Positions 14,954-22,153 of a stretch of 24,309 bases of DNA are shown here, one piece after another. The stretch is from a virus: IMG/VR virus record IMGVR_UViG_3300026518_000664, positions 1 to 24,309 of that record. One strand, written 5' to 3'. The stretch's first letter is position 1, and every line of letters begins with the position of its first letter. The translations under genes and the position numbers were made by a program. The notes below the pieces were generated by a model, which searched no databases, was not told the origin of the DNA, and saw only the letters and a program-made list of their open reading frames with translations.

Positions 14954-15322
14954 CTATGCCTGAACTGTTTTAAGATGAATGCCAACGCTGCGAAGGTCTT
15001 CGCGAACGCTTGCTAGAGTGTGACCTGCGCCCAAAATCAACTTGCCTTCGTTGAATGAACCAGCATCATAAATTTGAGCGGCAACTGCGCCACCTGTTGC
15101 ATCAGCATCATTGACCAAAATGGCACGGGCTACTTGAGAGCCATCGACTGCAGCCGCTAAAGATGGAACATAGCTGCCTGTGGCAGTGACTTTGCCCAAT
15201 ACCGTGCCGCGTAAAACTGGCGCGCCACCCGATAGGTTGGTAATCGGGCGTGTAACCTGATCTTCGCCTGCAAGTAGGCCATTGGGGTCGTATGTGCCTT
15301 CGTTTGCTAAATTAACATTCAT
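14954..15322 (-). CDS. Head decoration protein (lambda D-like)
   Basis: The protein has 122 residues against 110 in lambda D. The pattern fits the HDPD family: a polar start, a GAPVLRGTVLGKVT strand region, SQVARAILVNDADATGGAVA, and the closing LRSVGIHLKT. By family knowledge trimers bind the expanded capsid and stabilise it against DNA pressure. AAGGAGG lies seven bases before ATG 15322, which overlaps the stop of the protease/scaffold gene as ATGA. It directly precedes the E-like capsid gene, giving a D-E gene pair as in lambda. Confidence 0.9.
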   Translation of the reverse strand: MNVNLANEGTYDPNGLLAGEDQVTRPITNLSGGAPVLRGTVLGKVTATGSYVPSLAAAVDGSQVARAILVNDADATGGAVAAQIYDAGSFNEGKLILGAGHTLASVREDLRSVGIHLKTVQA

Positions 15323-15813
15323 GATTGGCCTCCTTGACCTTTTTTGCGGTTCGCCATGCGTTTCGCAATGGCATCCATATCAGATACATCATCACCATCG
15401 TGGGCGTGAGTTGCATCTGCTGTAAGCATACTTTTGCCGCCTGTTGCTTTGGCATAAGCTTTGGCATCGCGAGACAAGGCAGCGACTGGCATGGTGTTCA
15501 GCATGTCTTTGTCTGCTTGGACATCTTCATCAGAATCACCGCATAGGTTGCTCAAGCGGCGACCTGCGTGGACTTGGTCCACCAAAGATGCTTTGTGGGA
15601 TTCAGCCGTTGCAATCAATGCGGTAAGCTGCTCAGGTGAGCGCTCACCAATCACGTTGGTGATGGCATCGTGTTTGCCCTGCAATGCTTGAAGGGCTTGT
15701 TTGGCGGTGTCCCGCTCATTGGTCACGGTTTCCACCGTGCTTGCTGTAGCTTGAAGAGCCGATACGTCAATTCCGGTCTGCTTCAATTCGGCAATAAGTT
15801 GTGTTTTGTTCAT
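15319..15813 (-). CDS. Scaffold protein from an in-frame internal start (Nu3-like)
   Basis: ATG 15813-15811 is codon 265 of the protease gene. A GGAG box lies five bases upstream (GGAGAAAGTATG), stronger than coding sequence alone would require. The product would have 164 residues beginning MNKTQLIAELKQTGIDVSAL. It is predicted to be helical in the first half, with a Lys-rich end (MANRKKGQGGQS) that could bind the capsid protein. Lambda makes its Nu3 scaffold the same way from gene C. The arrangement is seen directly. Expression of the short form is inferred. Confidence 0.75.
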   Translation of the reverse strand: MNKTQLIAELKQTGIDVSALQATASTVETVTNERDTAKQALQALQGKHDAITNVIGERSPEQLTALIATAESHKASLVDQVHAGRRLSNLCGDSDEDVQADKDMLNTMPVAALSRDAKAYAKATGGKSMLTADATHAHDGDDVSDMDAIAKRMANRKKGQGGQS

Positions 15814-16605
15814 ACTTTCTCCTGTTTTGCCATGATCTTGCTGACCGGAGTCAACAGAGCTGTTGTCGGGCTGATTTGTTCCAAGGTTGGTCAGCCCGTA
15901 AATTGTTTGTAATTCGTTGAGTGCTGCGCTGGTGTTTCTGCTTTGGTTGGAAAAGGCAGTGCGCTCCCCATCAGGTTCGCTATCAAAGCCTTGGGGGGCT
16001 TCGCCCATGTCTGCCAACTTTTCGATGCGGTCAACAAAACCCATCGCAAGGGCTTGCTCGGCGGTCAGATAGACATCAGTGCCTCGCGTCATCATCTCAC
16101 GCGCTTCATCTGCTGTGATGTTGGTGCGGTAGTCGTATGTGGCGACAATCGCATCGCGAACCGTTGGGATATAATCGGCATAAGCGCGAATTTCATCTTC
16201 AGTGCCAACAACGCCGCCTTGAACATCATGAATCATAAGCTGGGCATTCTCTGCCATCACGCGCTCATCACCTGCTTGAATAAAGAAAGAAGCCGCCGAA
16301 GCCGCAATGGAATCAATTTCCACGATTATATGTGCAGGGTGTTTGCGTAGGGCATTGTGCATGGCAATGGCTTCTGTGACCCAACCACCATCGCAGTGAA
16401 CACGCACACGAATTGTTTTGGCAGTGATGCGGCTAAGCATATAAATGAAATCAACCGCCCAAATGCCCCAGCTACCAATCACATCATAAATGTAAATCGT
16501 GGCTTCATCGTTAGCTTCATTGCGCAACTGGCAATAACTCTGCTGAGAACCAAAAGCTTGAGGCTTCATTTTCTGCTGCTTGGATTTGTTGCGTTTGTTT
16601 TTCAT
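15319..16605 (-). CDS. Head maturation protease (ClpP-type) fused to scaffold domain
   Basis: The protein has 428 residues. After a Lys/Gln-rich start, residues about 36-195 match ClpP-type phage proteases. Ser103 in IAASAAS, His126 in LMIHDVQGG and Asp177 in GTDVYLTAEQ are the likely triad. From about residue 240 the protein is polar and helical (ERDTAKQALQALQGKHDAIT), as expected for a scaffold. The combination resembles lambda C, although lambda C has an S49-type protease. It would digest the scaffold and itself during prohead maturation. AGGAG lies six bases before ATG 16605. An internal start makes the scaffold alone. Confidence 0.88.
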   Translation of the reverse strand: MKNKRNKSKQQKMKPQAFGSQQSYCQLRNEANDEATIYIYDVIGSWGIWAVDFIYMLSRITAKTIRVRVHCDGGWVTEAIAMHNALRKHPAHIIVEIDSIAASAASFFIQAGDERVMAENAQLMIHDVQGGVVGTEDEIRAYADYIPTVRDAIVATYDYRTNITADEAREMMTRGTDVYLTAEQALAMGFVDRIEKLADMGEAPQGFDSEPDGERTAFSNQSRNTSAALNELQTIYGLTNLGTNQPDNSSVDSGQQDHGKTGESMNKTQLIAELKQTGIDVSALQATASTVETVTNERDTAKQALQALQGKHDAITNVIGERSPEQLTALIATAESHKASLVDQVHAGRRLSNLCGDSDEDVQADKDMLNTMPVAALSRDAKAYAKATGGKSMLTADATHAHDGDDVSDMDAIAKRMANRKKGQGGQS

Positions 16606-16607
16606 GC

Positions 16608-18893
16608 TTACTCCTGAGCCGATGGTGCAGTGTCGCAGCGGTCGGATGGGTGGGTGTCTGCAACCACGCGAGGCAATGTGTTAAGTGTGTATGGGTTTCC
16701 AGCGACTAGGGCTGTGCAAATCGGGCAAGCATCGGGCGCAGGAATCCAATCAAATGAATCAGGGATTGCATCATCGGCAAGCTCTGCATCCCATTCGCCA
16801 CGCTTGGCTTTATCCCATGTCATGGCTGTTTCCGAGCGGGCGATTTGCTCCCACTTCCATGATGCGCCACCCATTTCGCGTTTCAGGTTGGCAGCGATAT
16901 TGATAGGATTATCACCCGCCGCAACACCAGCTTCTAACACGCGATGGATGCGTGGAATGAGCTTGTTTTCCATAAATTTTGTGAAATCTGTTTGGCTTGT
17001 TTTGAGGATTTCAGCCACGGCAGCCGCATTGCTTAATTCGCCAATGGGCGCTTCCAAACCTGTGCGCGTATAACCATCTATCACGCCCAATGCCCAAGCG
17101 CGCAAATAAGCTTGCGCCAATGCGCCTTGCGCCAAACCTTCGTTTTCTAAAATGTCGGATACAAACCCTGCAAGCTCGCCTGCAATCAATGCCTTGTCGG
17201 CATCGGTAAAGGTGAACCCATCGGGCTGCATGGCGTTTTGTGCGTTTGCTGATTCCAAGCCCAAGGCACGAACAATATACAAGGTGACTTCTTGCCATGC
17301 TTCATTGATGCCTTTCAAAGCATCGTTTTCGATTTTATCCATAGCTGGGTTGGCAATGGGTCGGGTTTCCAAATTGGTGAGGGTATGGTTATGGGTGTGC
17401 TGCGCAGCCTGATTGCTTGGCTTGGCTGCGCGTGGTGATAAGATATTATGCGTGGTAGTGGTTTTCTCACCATCGGCACTTTCTGTGGTCACTGAAATGG
17501 GTGTGTTTTTGTTTTCTGTTCCCGACCCAGCTTGCGGGGTGCGGTCTCGCAAAATATCCGATTGCGTGTTCATGAAGTTGGCTTGCGCTTTGGCAACAAT
17601 ATCCGACAAGTTCGGCTTATTAAATTCAATACGCCATGCTTTACGAACCATCCGAACCTTGTCCGCTGCAAAAGGGTCTTCAATCGCCACAAGTTCATCG
17701 CTCCATGAAATGCCAAGGGCGCGAAGATGGATTTTACACAACCGCTCAAGCTGCAACACTTCGCGGCTGTTTCTGTTCGCTGAACCTTGCTGCAACACTT
17801 CGCTTTGGTGCTTGGACATGCCTTGCACCGCACCTGTGTTGACACCCAACATCCAAGCGGGTTGACCTGTACCTGATGTAAGCTGCTCCACCACTTTGGT
17901 GATAGGAACATCAGCATCCAAGACCGTGCCTTCAGCACCAATGATTGAAATGGTCACTTCTGAATCTTTATCCACTGATGTGGCAAAATCAGCAGAATGA
18001 CCATTACGTTTGTTTTGCACGGCTGCTTGAAGCTGAGCAACCAGCGCCAAGCGTCGCACTTCTAAAGGGGTGTTGCCGTTGGCATCCACTTTATCACCAA
18101 GCTTGTTGCCGCACTTATACGACATGTGGTATGAAGGGTCGCCAAAACGCTCCCAAGTGTTGTCAATCGCATTGATGATGGTGAGCAGCGTTTCTGCGAA
18201 CACAGGCATGGAGCGCAATAGCGACACGCCATAGGCATCGGAATTTTCAACGCGGTATGCCAAGTAATGTATACGGCTTGCATCAAGCTCAACAAAACCT
18301 TTGCCATCAAAATATGCAGATGCCATGTTGATTGGGGTGCGGTGTTGCAAAATTTGTGCCACTTGCTCGGTGGCGGATGGGCGATGTGGAGTGCGAGATT
18401 TGGCAAGTGGGTTAAAATACCAAGCCAGTTCACCATTGGGTTTGCGTGAAGCGTGCATGGCTTTGGAATCGGCAACATTCAGCCTAAAAATACCTTGCGC
18501 ACCCAAAAGGTGCTCTGAAATCACAAAACCTTGCTCATGCGCTTCATCGCGCTGGGCGGCAACATATGCGCCCAAGCCAAACAGATTGTCGCCAACTTGC
18601 ACTTCTTGGATAAACTGATTTAAGGCTTCAATCGCCTGCGTATCTTCGCCGACCACGACAGGTGTGCCGTCCAAAAGATTGAAATTGTTGATGGCGGTAT
18701 CCAGCATGGGAATGGCTTCACGCAAGGCTTCATACAAGCCCGGCATGATTGCATTGCGCATATTGTCCTGAAACAAGTTGCTGTAAGCACCTTGACCCGC
18801 AGCGCTACGCGGCACGAGTTGCGACACCGCTGGCGATGATTCCACTTTATCAGCAGAAGGGGCGTTGAGGTCTATGACGTTGCTATCAGCCAT
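16608..18893 (-). CDS. Portal protein fused to a MuF-like C-terminal domain
   Basis: The protein has 761 residues from ATG 18893, the preferred start. An in-frame GTG at 18905 would add four. Residues up to about 430 look like a portal: a helical wing, NAIDNTWERFGDPSYHM in the clip/stem area, then GTGQPAWMLGVN. After a polar linker (about 455-515) comes a helical region ending in IARSETAMTWDKAKRG, the MuF-like signature, and then a terminal module with Cys723, Cys726, His748 and Cys753 that may bind zinc. Most phages encode portal and MuF proteins separately. The fused protein would form the DNA port and carry the minor head domain. The last about 50 residues match the plus-strand gene at 22154-22828. 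Confidence 0.85.
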   Translation of the reverse strand: MADSNVIDLNAPSADKVESSPAVSQLVPRSAAGQGAYSNLFQDNMRNAIMPGLYEALREAIPMLDTAINNFNLLDGTPVVVGEDTQAIEALNQFIQEVQVGDNLFGLGAYVAAQRDEAHEQGFVISEHLLGAQGIFRLNVADSKAMHASRKPNGELAWYFNPLAKSRTPHRPSATEQVAQILQHRTPINMASAYFDGKGFVELDASRIHYLAYRVENSDAYGVSLLRSMPVFAETLLTIINAIDNTWERFGDPSYHMSYKCGNKLGDKVDANGNTPLEVRRLALVAQLQAAVQNKRNGHSADFATSVDKDSEVTISIIGAEGTVLDADVPITKVVEQLTSGTGQPAWMLGVNTGAVQGMSKHQSEVLQQGSANRNSREVLQLERLCKIHLRALGISWSDELVAIEDPFAADKVRMVRKAWRIEFNKPNLSDIVAKAQANFMNTQSDILRDRTPQAGSGTENKNTPISVTTESADGEKTTTTHNILSPRAAKPSNQAAQHTHNHTLTNLETRPIANPAMDKIENDALKGINEAWQEVTLYIVRALGLESANAQNAMQPDGFTFTDADKALIAGELAGFVSDILENEGLAQGALAQAYLRAWALGVIDGYTRTGLEAPIGELSNAAAVAEILKTSQTDFTKFMENKLIPRIHRVLEAGVAAGDNPINIAANLKREMGGASWKWEQIARSETAMTWDKAKRGEWDAELADDAIPDSFDWIPAPDACPICTALVAGNPYTLNTLPRVVADTHPSDRCDTAPSAQE

Positions 18894-18964
18894 GTTTGCC
18901 GCCACTGGTCAACGGGTAATTGCTTTGCTTTTTCCCACACATGCGCCGAACTAGAACAACAACA

Positions 18965-18984
18965 ATCCGAAATGGTTAGGGGTA
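18965..18984. repeat. Direct repeat copy 1, downstream of terminase gene
   Basis: This copy matches 20952-20971 in 19 of 20 positions, including 16 identical bases in a row (GAAATGGTTAGGGGTA on the plus strand). It lies 28 bases beyond the terminase stop, in the 107-119 base gap before the portal start. Read on the minus strand in the terminase frame it encodes EALPLTISD, the same peptide as the end of the Bro-N protein. The gap holds no gene I can support. Confidence 0.8.
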
Positions 18985-19012
18985 ACGCTTCCGATTTGTC
19001 TTGTGGGTGATA

Positions 19013-20953
19013 TTATCGGTAGGCAGCACCGCAAGCAAAGGCATCATGCCCGCCATAGCTTCCTGCTAAAATATGGTTCATAATCAAAAGCCTGTCGGCA
19101 TCCACCAAGTGGTCATTTTTGTTGGGGAACGAGCGCCAGCGTGTGCCTTGGGTGAAGACTTGGCTGGTGTACATCTGCACCATTTCAGGGTCTAGCGGAT
19201 ATTGGGCTTTGCGCTTTTGCATCGCCATAGACAACAAATCAGTGCCTAGCTCTTTGCCGTTGACGCGCATGGGTTTGTCTGTTTTGTTGTCCAACACAGT
19301 ATCCCCATTCAAATCCACAGCATCAAATGCCGCGCCAAACATCACGCCCAGCAACCTTTCTTCAAAATTTCTATCGAGATAACGCTCTTCTGCATGAAGC
19401 TGCCCAATGACGGCTACGCCTGCCGAGCCTTGGTCAACGCCCCAGCATGGGCGCGAGGCTTGCGGGTCTATCAACATATCAATGGCGCGGATGAACTCAG
19501 CTTGTATCAAATAGTCCACACCCTTCATGTGCAGCCTAGAGTGGCGGCGCAATGAGCCGCTTCTATGCTCTGCTACCAAGATTTCGGTGGGGTCTTGGCT
19601 TAGCCCAAGGTCGCAGCCTGCCCAATGCTCGCCATCGCGGATATGCCCAAAAGCTTCAAGCACCAGCCGCTCGGCAATATCGCGCCATTCATCCACATCA
19701 TTCCATTGCGACACATGCTCATCGCGGTCAAAAATAAGCACTTCTCGACCTTCACAATCACCCACCATCTCAAAGCTGCACAGCTCAATGCCTATGCTGC
19801 TTTCTGATTTATTGGCGACAACTTTAAGCCTGCGGAACTCGACAATATCTGCCAAGACTGGTTTCAGCGTTGAAAATGGGAACACCGCATTGGCTCTATC
19901 GCCATCGCGCCCAAGCACATTCTGCTGATAACCTGGCGAATCTTGCCCGCCAAAGTTTTTAATGAACTGACGGCGGCGCTCCTCGCTCCAAAAGGGTTCG
20001 GGCATTTGCGTTTTATCCCAGTTGAACAAGACGCGAGGAACATCTTTACCTTTGGGCACACCATTGGGGAAGCGGCGCTTAAACTCGGCAAACGGCATAG
20101 CACTGGATGCCCAGCGGTAGAACTCACAATCCCTATCACCATCAGGCACGGAATATACGCGCCATTGACCTGTGGGCTTGCGACCACGCTCGACTTCTGT
20201 CCAATGCTTACTGTTTTTCAGCAGCGCAACCTCATCGCCCAATATCCAAGCATTGGCATGGATACCGCGAAATGCTGCGCCATTGATGCCCGCTGGACGA
20301 AAATCAATCACTGCCCTGCCATCGCTATGCTTGAAATTCATGGTGATGTACGGCGCTTTTTTCAGCCAACCCTTTTTGCACATGGCTTGCAGGTGCGGAT
20401 TAAGCTCAATTTGCTCTTCAATCGCATTGGCAATATCTGCCAGATGACCTTGCAGCGGGGCATAAACAAAGGATTGCACCCTGCGAATGGCATCGCCTGT
20501 GGCTGATTTTAGCTCTAGGTTGTGTAGCGTAGATGCGCTCCACAATAGCAGGGTGATGATTTCCCTTGTTTTTCCCACCTCTGCCCCATCCTTATGCACC
20601 ACATCGCCTTGGCGATAATTCACGCTTTCAAGCTGGTAATTCCAAAACTCATACGGAGCCATAGTGTCAGGGTCTTTCAAATTCATGTTTGCCCAGAGAT
20701 GGGGGCGGGCGTTGGTGAGCATCCAAGCATATTGCTCCACATTGAGCTGGCTGCCATCGGTGGCATGATAATCGCCGCGCATCAAGCCCTCAAAATTCAA
20801 GCCATGCGGCGCTTGCACCACCCGACCAAAGGCATCCATAAAGACTGTCTGCCGCTTCAACGTCTGCTCAATCGAGCGCTGCATAAGCTCGGTATAGTTG
20901 ACGATTTGCGATGGCTGGCGTGGCGACATGGCGCGATGTGTATCAGCCTTCAT
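19013..20953 (-). CDS. Terminase large subunit
   Basis: The protein has 646 residues. The ATPase motifs are a Walker A variant at about 121-129 (KDGAEVGKT) and a Walker B at about 237-241 (ILGDE). The nuclease part begins near WAGCDLGLSQDPT with Asp448, followed by Asp507 (WGVDQGS) and Asp618 (HLVDADR), fitting the three-acid RNase H-like centre of large terminases. It would pack DNA through the portal encoded next to it. ATG 20953 overlaps the Bro-N stop by 11 bases with no clear ribosome binding site, so translation is probably coupled. I see no separate small terminase upstream. The gene is bracketed by a direct repeat. Confidence 0.88.
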   Translation of the reverse strand: MKADTHRAMSPRQPSQIVNYTELMQRSIEQTLKRQTVFMDAFGRVVQAPHGLNFEGLMRGDYHATDGSQLNVEQYAWMLTNARPHLWANMNLKDPDTMAPYEFWNYQLESVNYRQGDVVHKDGAEVGKTREIITLLLWSASTLHNLELKSATGDAIRRVQSFVYAPLQGHLADIANAIEEQIELNPHLQAMCKKGWLKKAPYITMNFKHSDGRAVIDFRPAGINGAAFRGIHANAWILGDEVALLKNSKHWTEVERGRKPTGQWRVYSVPDGDRDCEFYRWASSAMPFAEFKRRFPNGVPKGKDVPRVLFNWDKTQMPEPFWSEERRRQFIKNFGGQDSPGYQQNVLGRDGDRANAVFPFSTLKPVLADIVEFRRLKVVANKSESSIGIELCSFEMVGDCEGREVLIFDRDEHVSQWNDVDEWRDIAERLVLEAFGHIRDGEHWAGCDLGLSQDPTEILVAEHRSGSLRRHSRLHMKGVDYLIQAEFIRAIDMLIDPQASRPCWGVDQGSAGVAVIGQLHAEERYLDRNFEERLLGVMFGAAFDAVDLNGDTVLDNKTDKPMRVNGKELGTDLLSMAMQKRKAQYPLDPEMVQMYTSQVFTQGTRWRSFPNKNDHLVDADRLLIMNHILAGSYGGHDAFACGAAYR

Positions 20954-21677
20954 CGGAAATGGTTAGGGGTAGAGCTTCTTCCGTCACGCCCTGCATAAAA
21001 TGATAAAACCGCTCTGCTTTGGGCATTCGGCTGATTTCAGCCAAAGCTAACGCACCTTCTTTTGCCAAGGTGTTTAACACTTTTTTGCGCCCCATCATGT
21101 CGATATGGGATAAAAGCAGCTTATATTTGTTGTCCAATCGGTGCATCACACCGCCGATGCCAACATAACCCATGGCATAAATGCAATCCACAGCCACATA
21201 GCGCGATAATCCTTCATGCTTGACCACGCGAATCAAAAAGCCTTCAAAACTGATGGTGGCATCCCCCATCATTTTATAGCCCCAAGGCAGGGTCTGTTGG
21301 GAAGATGGGGGCGATAGCTGAGGATGATGGCGCGGCGCGGGCTGGCTGGCATACGAACCTGTTTTGCGGATAGACGGCAGCACTTCGGATGTGACCCACT
21401 TGCGAAACGCCTTGGCTTCATCTTTGCGCGATTTGAAAATCAGATGATACATGCCTGATTCGGATACAACGTTAAAATCTCTTTCTTCGCCCATAGCACC
21501 CTTACCAGTAGTTAGGGTGCTTTCGTCATCATCGAGCATAGAAAGTGCTTTTGTGACGTTCGCAAGTCCAAGAATTTTGCAGATGTCTGCGGCAACAAAC
21601 CAAACTTGTCCATCATCGCCAATGCTGGTGCGTAGTTTCGGAGCTGATGGCGTGTAGTTGAATATTTGCTGATTCAT
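20943..21677 (-). CDS. Bro-N domain protein (antirepressor-like)
   Basis: The protein has 244 residues. Residues about 5-110 match the Bro-N domain: VWFVAADICKILGLANVTKA, then FNVVSESGMYHLIFKSRK, then AFRKWVTSEVLPSIRKTGSY. The linker is Pro/Gln/Ser-rich, and the C-terminal half is helical (SRYVAVDCIYAMGYVGIGGV). Such proteins usually act as antirepressors or DNA-binding regulators. Its place directly before the large terminase, with overlapping genes, is unusual and is where a small terminase would be expected. The C-terminus ends in EALPLTISDEG, repeated after the terminase gene. Confidence 0.82.
   Translation of the reverse strand: MNQQIFNYTPSAPKLRTSIGDDGQVWFVAADICKILGLANVTKALSMLDDDESTLTTGKGAMGEERDFNVVSESGMYHLIFKSRKDEAKAFRKWVTSEVLPSIRKTGSYASQPAPRHHPQLSPPSSQQTLPWGYKMMGDATISFEGFLIRVVKHEGLSRYVAVDCIYAMGYVGIGGVMHRLDNKYKLLLSHIDMMGRKKVLNTLAKEGALALAEISRMPKAERFYHFMQGVTEEALPLTISDEG
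20952..20971. repeat. Direct repeat copy 2, at the Bro-N/terminase junction
   Basis: This copy overlaps the end of the Bro-N gene and the first two bases of the terminase gene, and matches 18965-18984 in 19 of 20 positions. Together the two copies border the terminase reading frame almost exactly, which suggests a recombination or cassette-exchange event. Confidence 0.8.
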
Positions 21678-21880
21678 GATTGCACCGCCACATTCAAGTC
21701 GCTGCTGATGCGCTGGATTTCTGCATCCATGCTTAGCAGGGTGAAATACAAAGCTTCATCATCGCCAAGGTGGGCTAAGATATACTCAAAGCGGTAGTGC
21801 AAGGCATCGACTTTATCAATGCTGTCTAAGACTGGGCTAATATGGGGTGGTTTTTGGGGTTGTGCGGCGGTTTTACTCAT
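21674..21880 (-). CDS. Hypothetical small protein, first gene of the head operon
   Basis: The protein has 68 residues. After a Pro/Gln-rich start (SKTAAQPQKPPHISPV) comes a helical region (VDALHYRFEYILAHLGDDEA, then LLSMDAEIQRISSDLN). AAAGGAG lies about eight bases before ATG 21880, a strong site. The stop overlaps the Bro-N start as ATGA. No family is recognised. It is the leading gene of the minus-strand late block and the one nearest the divergent promoter region, so a regulatory or small-terminase-like role is possible but unsupported. Confidence 0.65.
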   Translation of the reverse strand: MSKTAAQPQKPPHISPVLDSIDKVDALHYRFEYILAHLGDDEALYFTLLSMDAEIQRISSDLNVAVQS

Positions 21881-22118
21881 GGTGAAGCTCCTTTCATTTT
21901 TGAATGGACACTTTTTGAAGAAGTGTCGGGTGTTTCAAACCGTGAAAGACGGCGGTGGTATTCCCCATAAAGGGTTTTTTATTCCCACCACACCCGAACT
22001 AAAACTTAGTTCAAGGCACAAAAAATCCAAGATGTTCGACCTTGGTTGTCGCTTTCAGGGTTTGAAGCCCTGCCACAACTGTAGTCATAAGCTTGCATCT
22101 TTGTCAAATATGGTTTAA
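21879..22118 (+). CDS. Doubtful plus-strand ORF across the divergent region (80 aa)
   Basis: This frame stays open from ATG 21879 for 80 codons through almost the whole intergenic region, which is longer than expected by chance for this composition. The peptide is basic, with GGGIPHKGFFIPTTPELK in the middle and CHNC near the end. There is no good ribosome binding site, and it starts opposite the first codon of the 68-aa gene. It may be a small regulatory or leader peptide, a gene remnant, or chance. I give it low weight. Confidence 0.22.
   Translation: MVKLLSFLNGHFLKKCRVFQTVKDGGGIPHKGFFIPTTPELKLSSRHKKSKMFDLGCRFQGLKPCHNCSHKLASLSNMV
21907..21927. repeat. Inverted repeat in the head-operon leader
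   Basis: GACACTT and AAGTGTC form perfect 7-bp arms around the seven bases TTTGAAG. It lies 27 bases before the first gene of the head operon, so it could be an operator or a leader hairpin near the ribosome binding site. The same TTTGAAG sits in the loop of the inverted repeat at 22056-22072. Confidence 0.6.
21996..22012. promoter_or_regulatory. 17-bp operator-like palindrome
   Basis: GAACTAA and TTAGTTC are perfect 7-bp arms around AAC. The size and symmetry match binding sites of dimeric helix-turn-helix phage repressors. It lies in the middle of the divergent region, where one protein could control both directions. No second copy is evident in the window, and no repressor gene is visible here. 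Confidence 0.5.
22056..22072. repeat. Short inverted repeat with shared loop
   Basis: CAGGG and CCCTG flank TTTGAAG, the same loop sequence as the repeat at 21907-21927. No T-run follows on either strand, so it is not an intrinsic terminator. Confidence 0.4.
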
Positions 22119-22153
22119 AAATTGCATGGGTAATCATCAGGGGGCATCCAACC

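Larger units (their letters stand above)
21881..22153. promoter_or_regulatory. Divergent promoter/operator region
   Basis: This 273-bp stretch separates the minus-strand head operon from the plus-strand membrane gene. It carries three inverted repeats (listed separately). A TTGACA box on the minus strand (22107-22102) has a weak TACAGT 18 bases further on, giving a possible promoter for the head operon. On the plus strand TTGCAT (22093-22098), 17 bases and TAAAAA (22116-22121) give a weak possible promoter for the membrane gene. The promoter calls are pattern-based only. Confidence 0.4.

Noticed and set aside
21961-21982. CCCC-ATAAA-GGG followed by six T, resembling a terminator on the plus strand
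   Set aside because: The stem is only three base pairs, too weak to terminate, and there is no convincing gene directly upstream on that strand.
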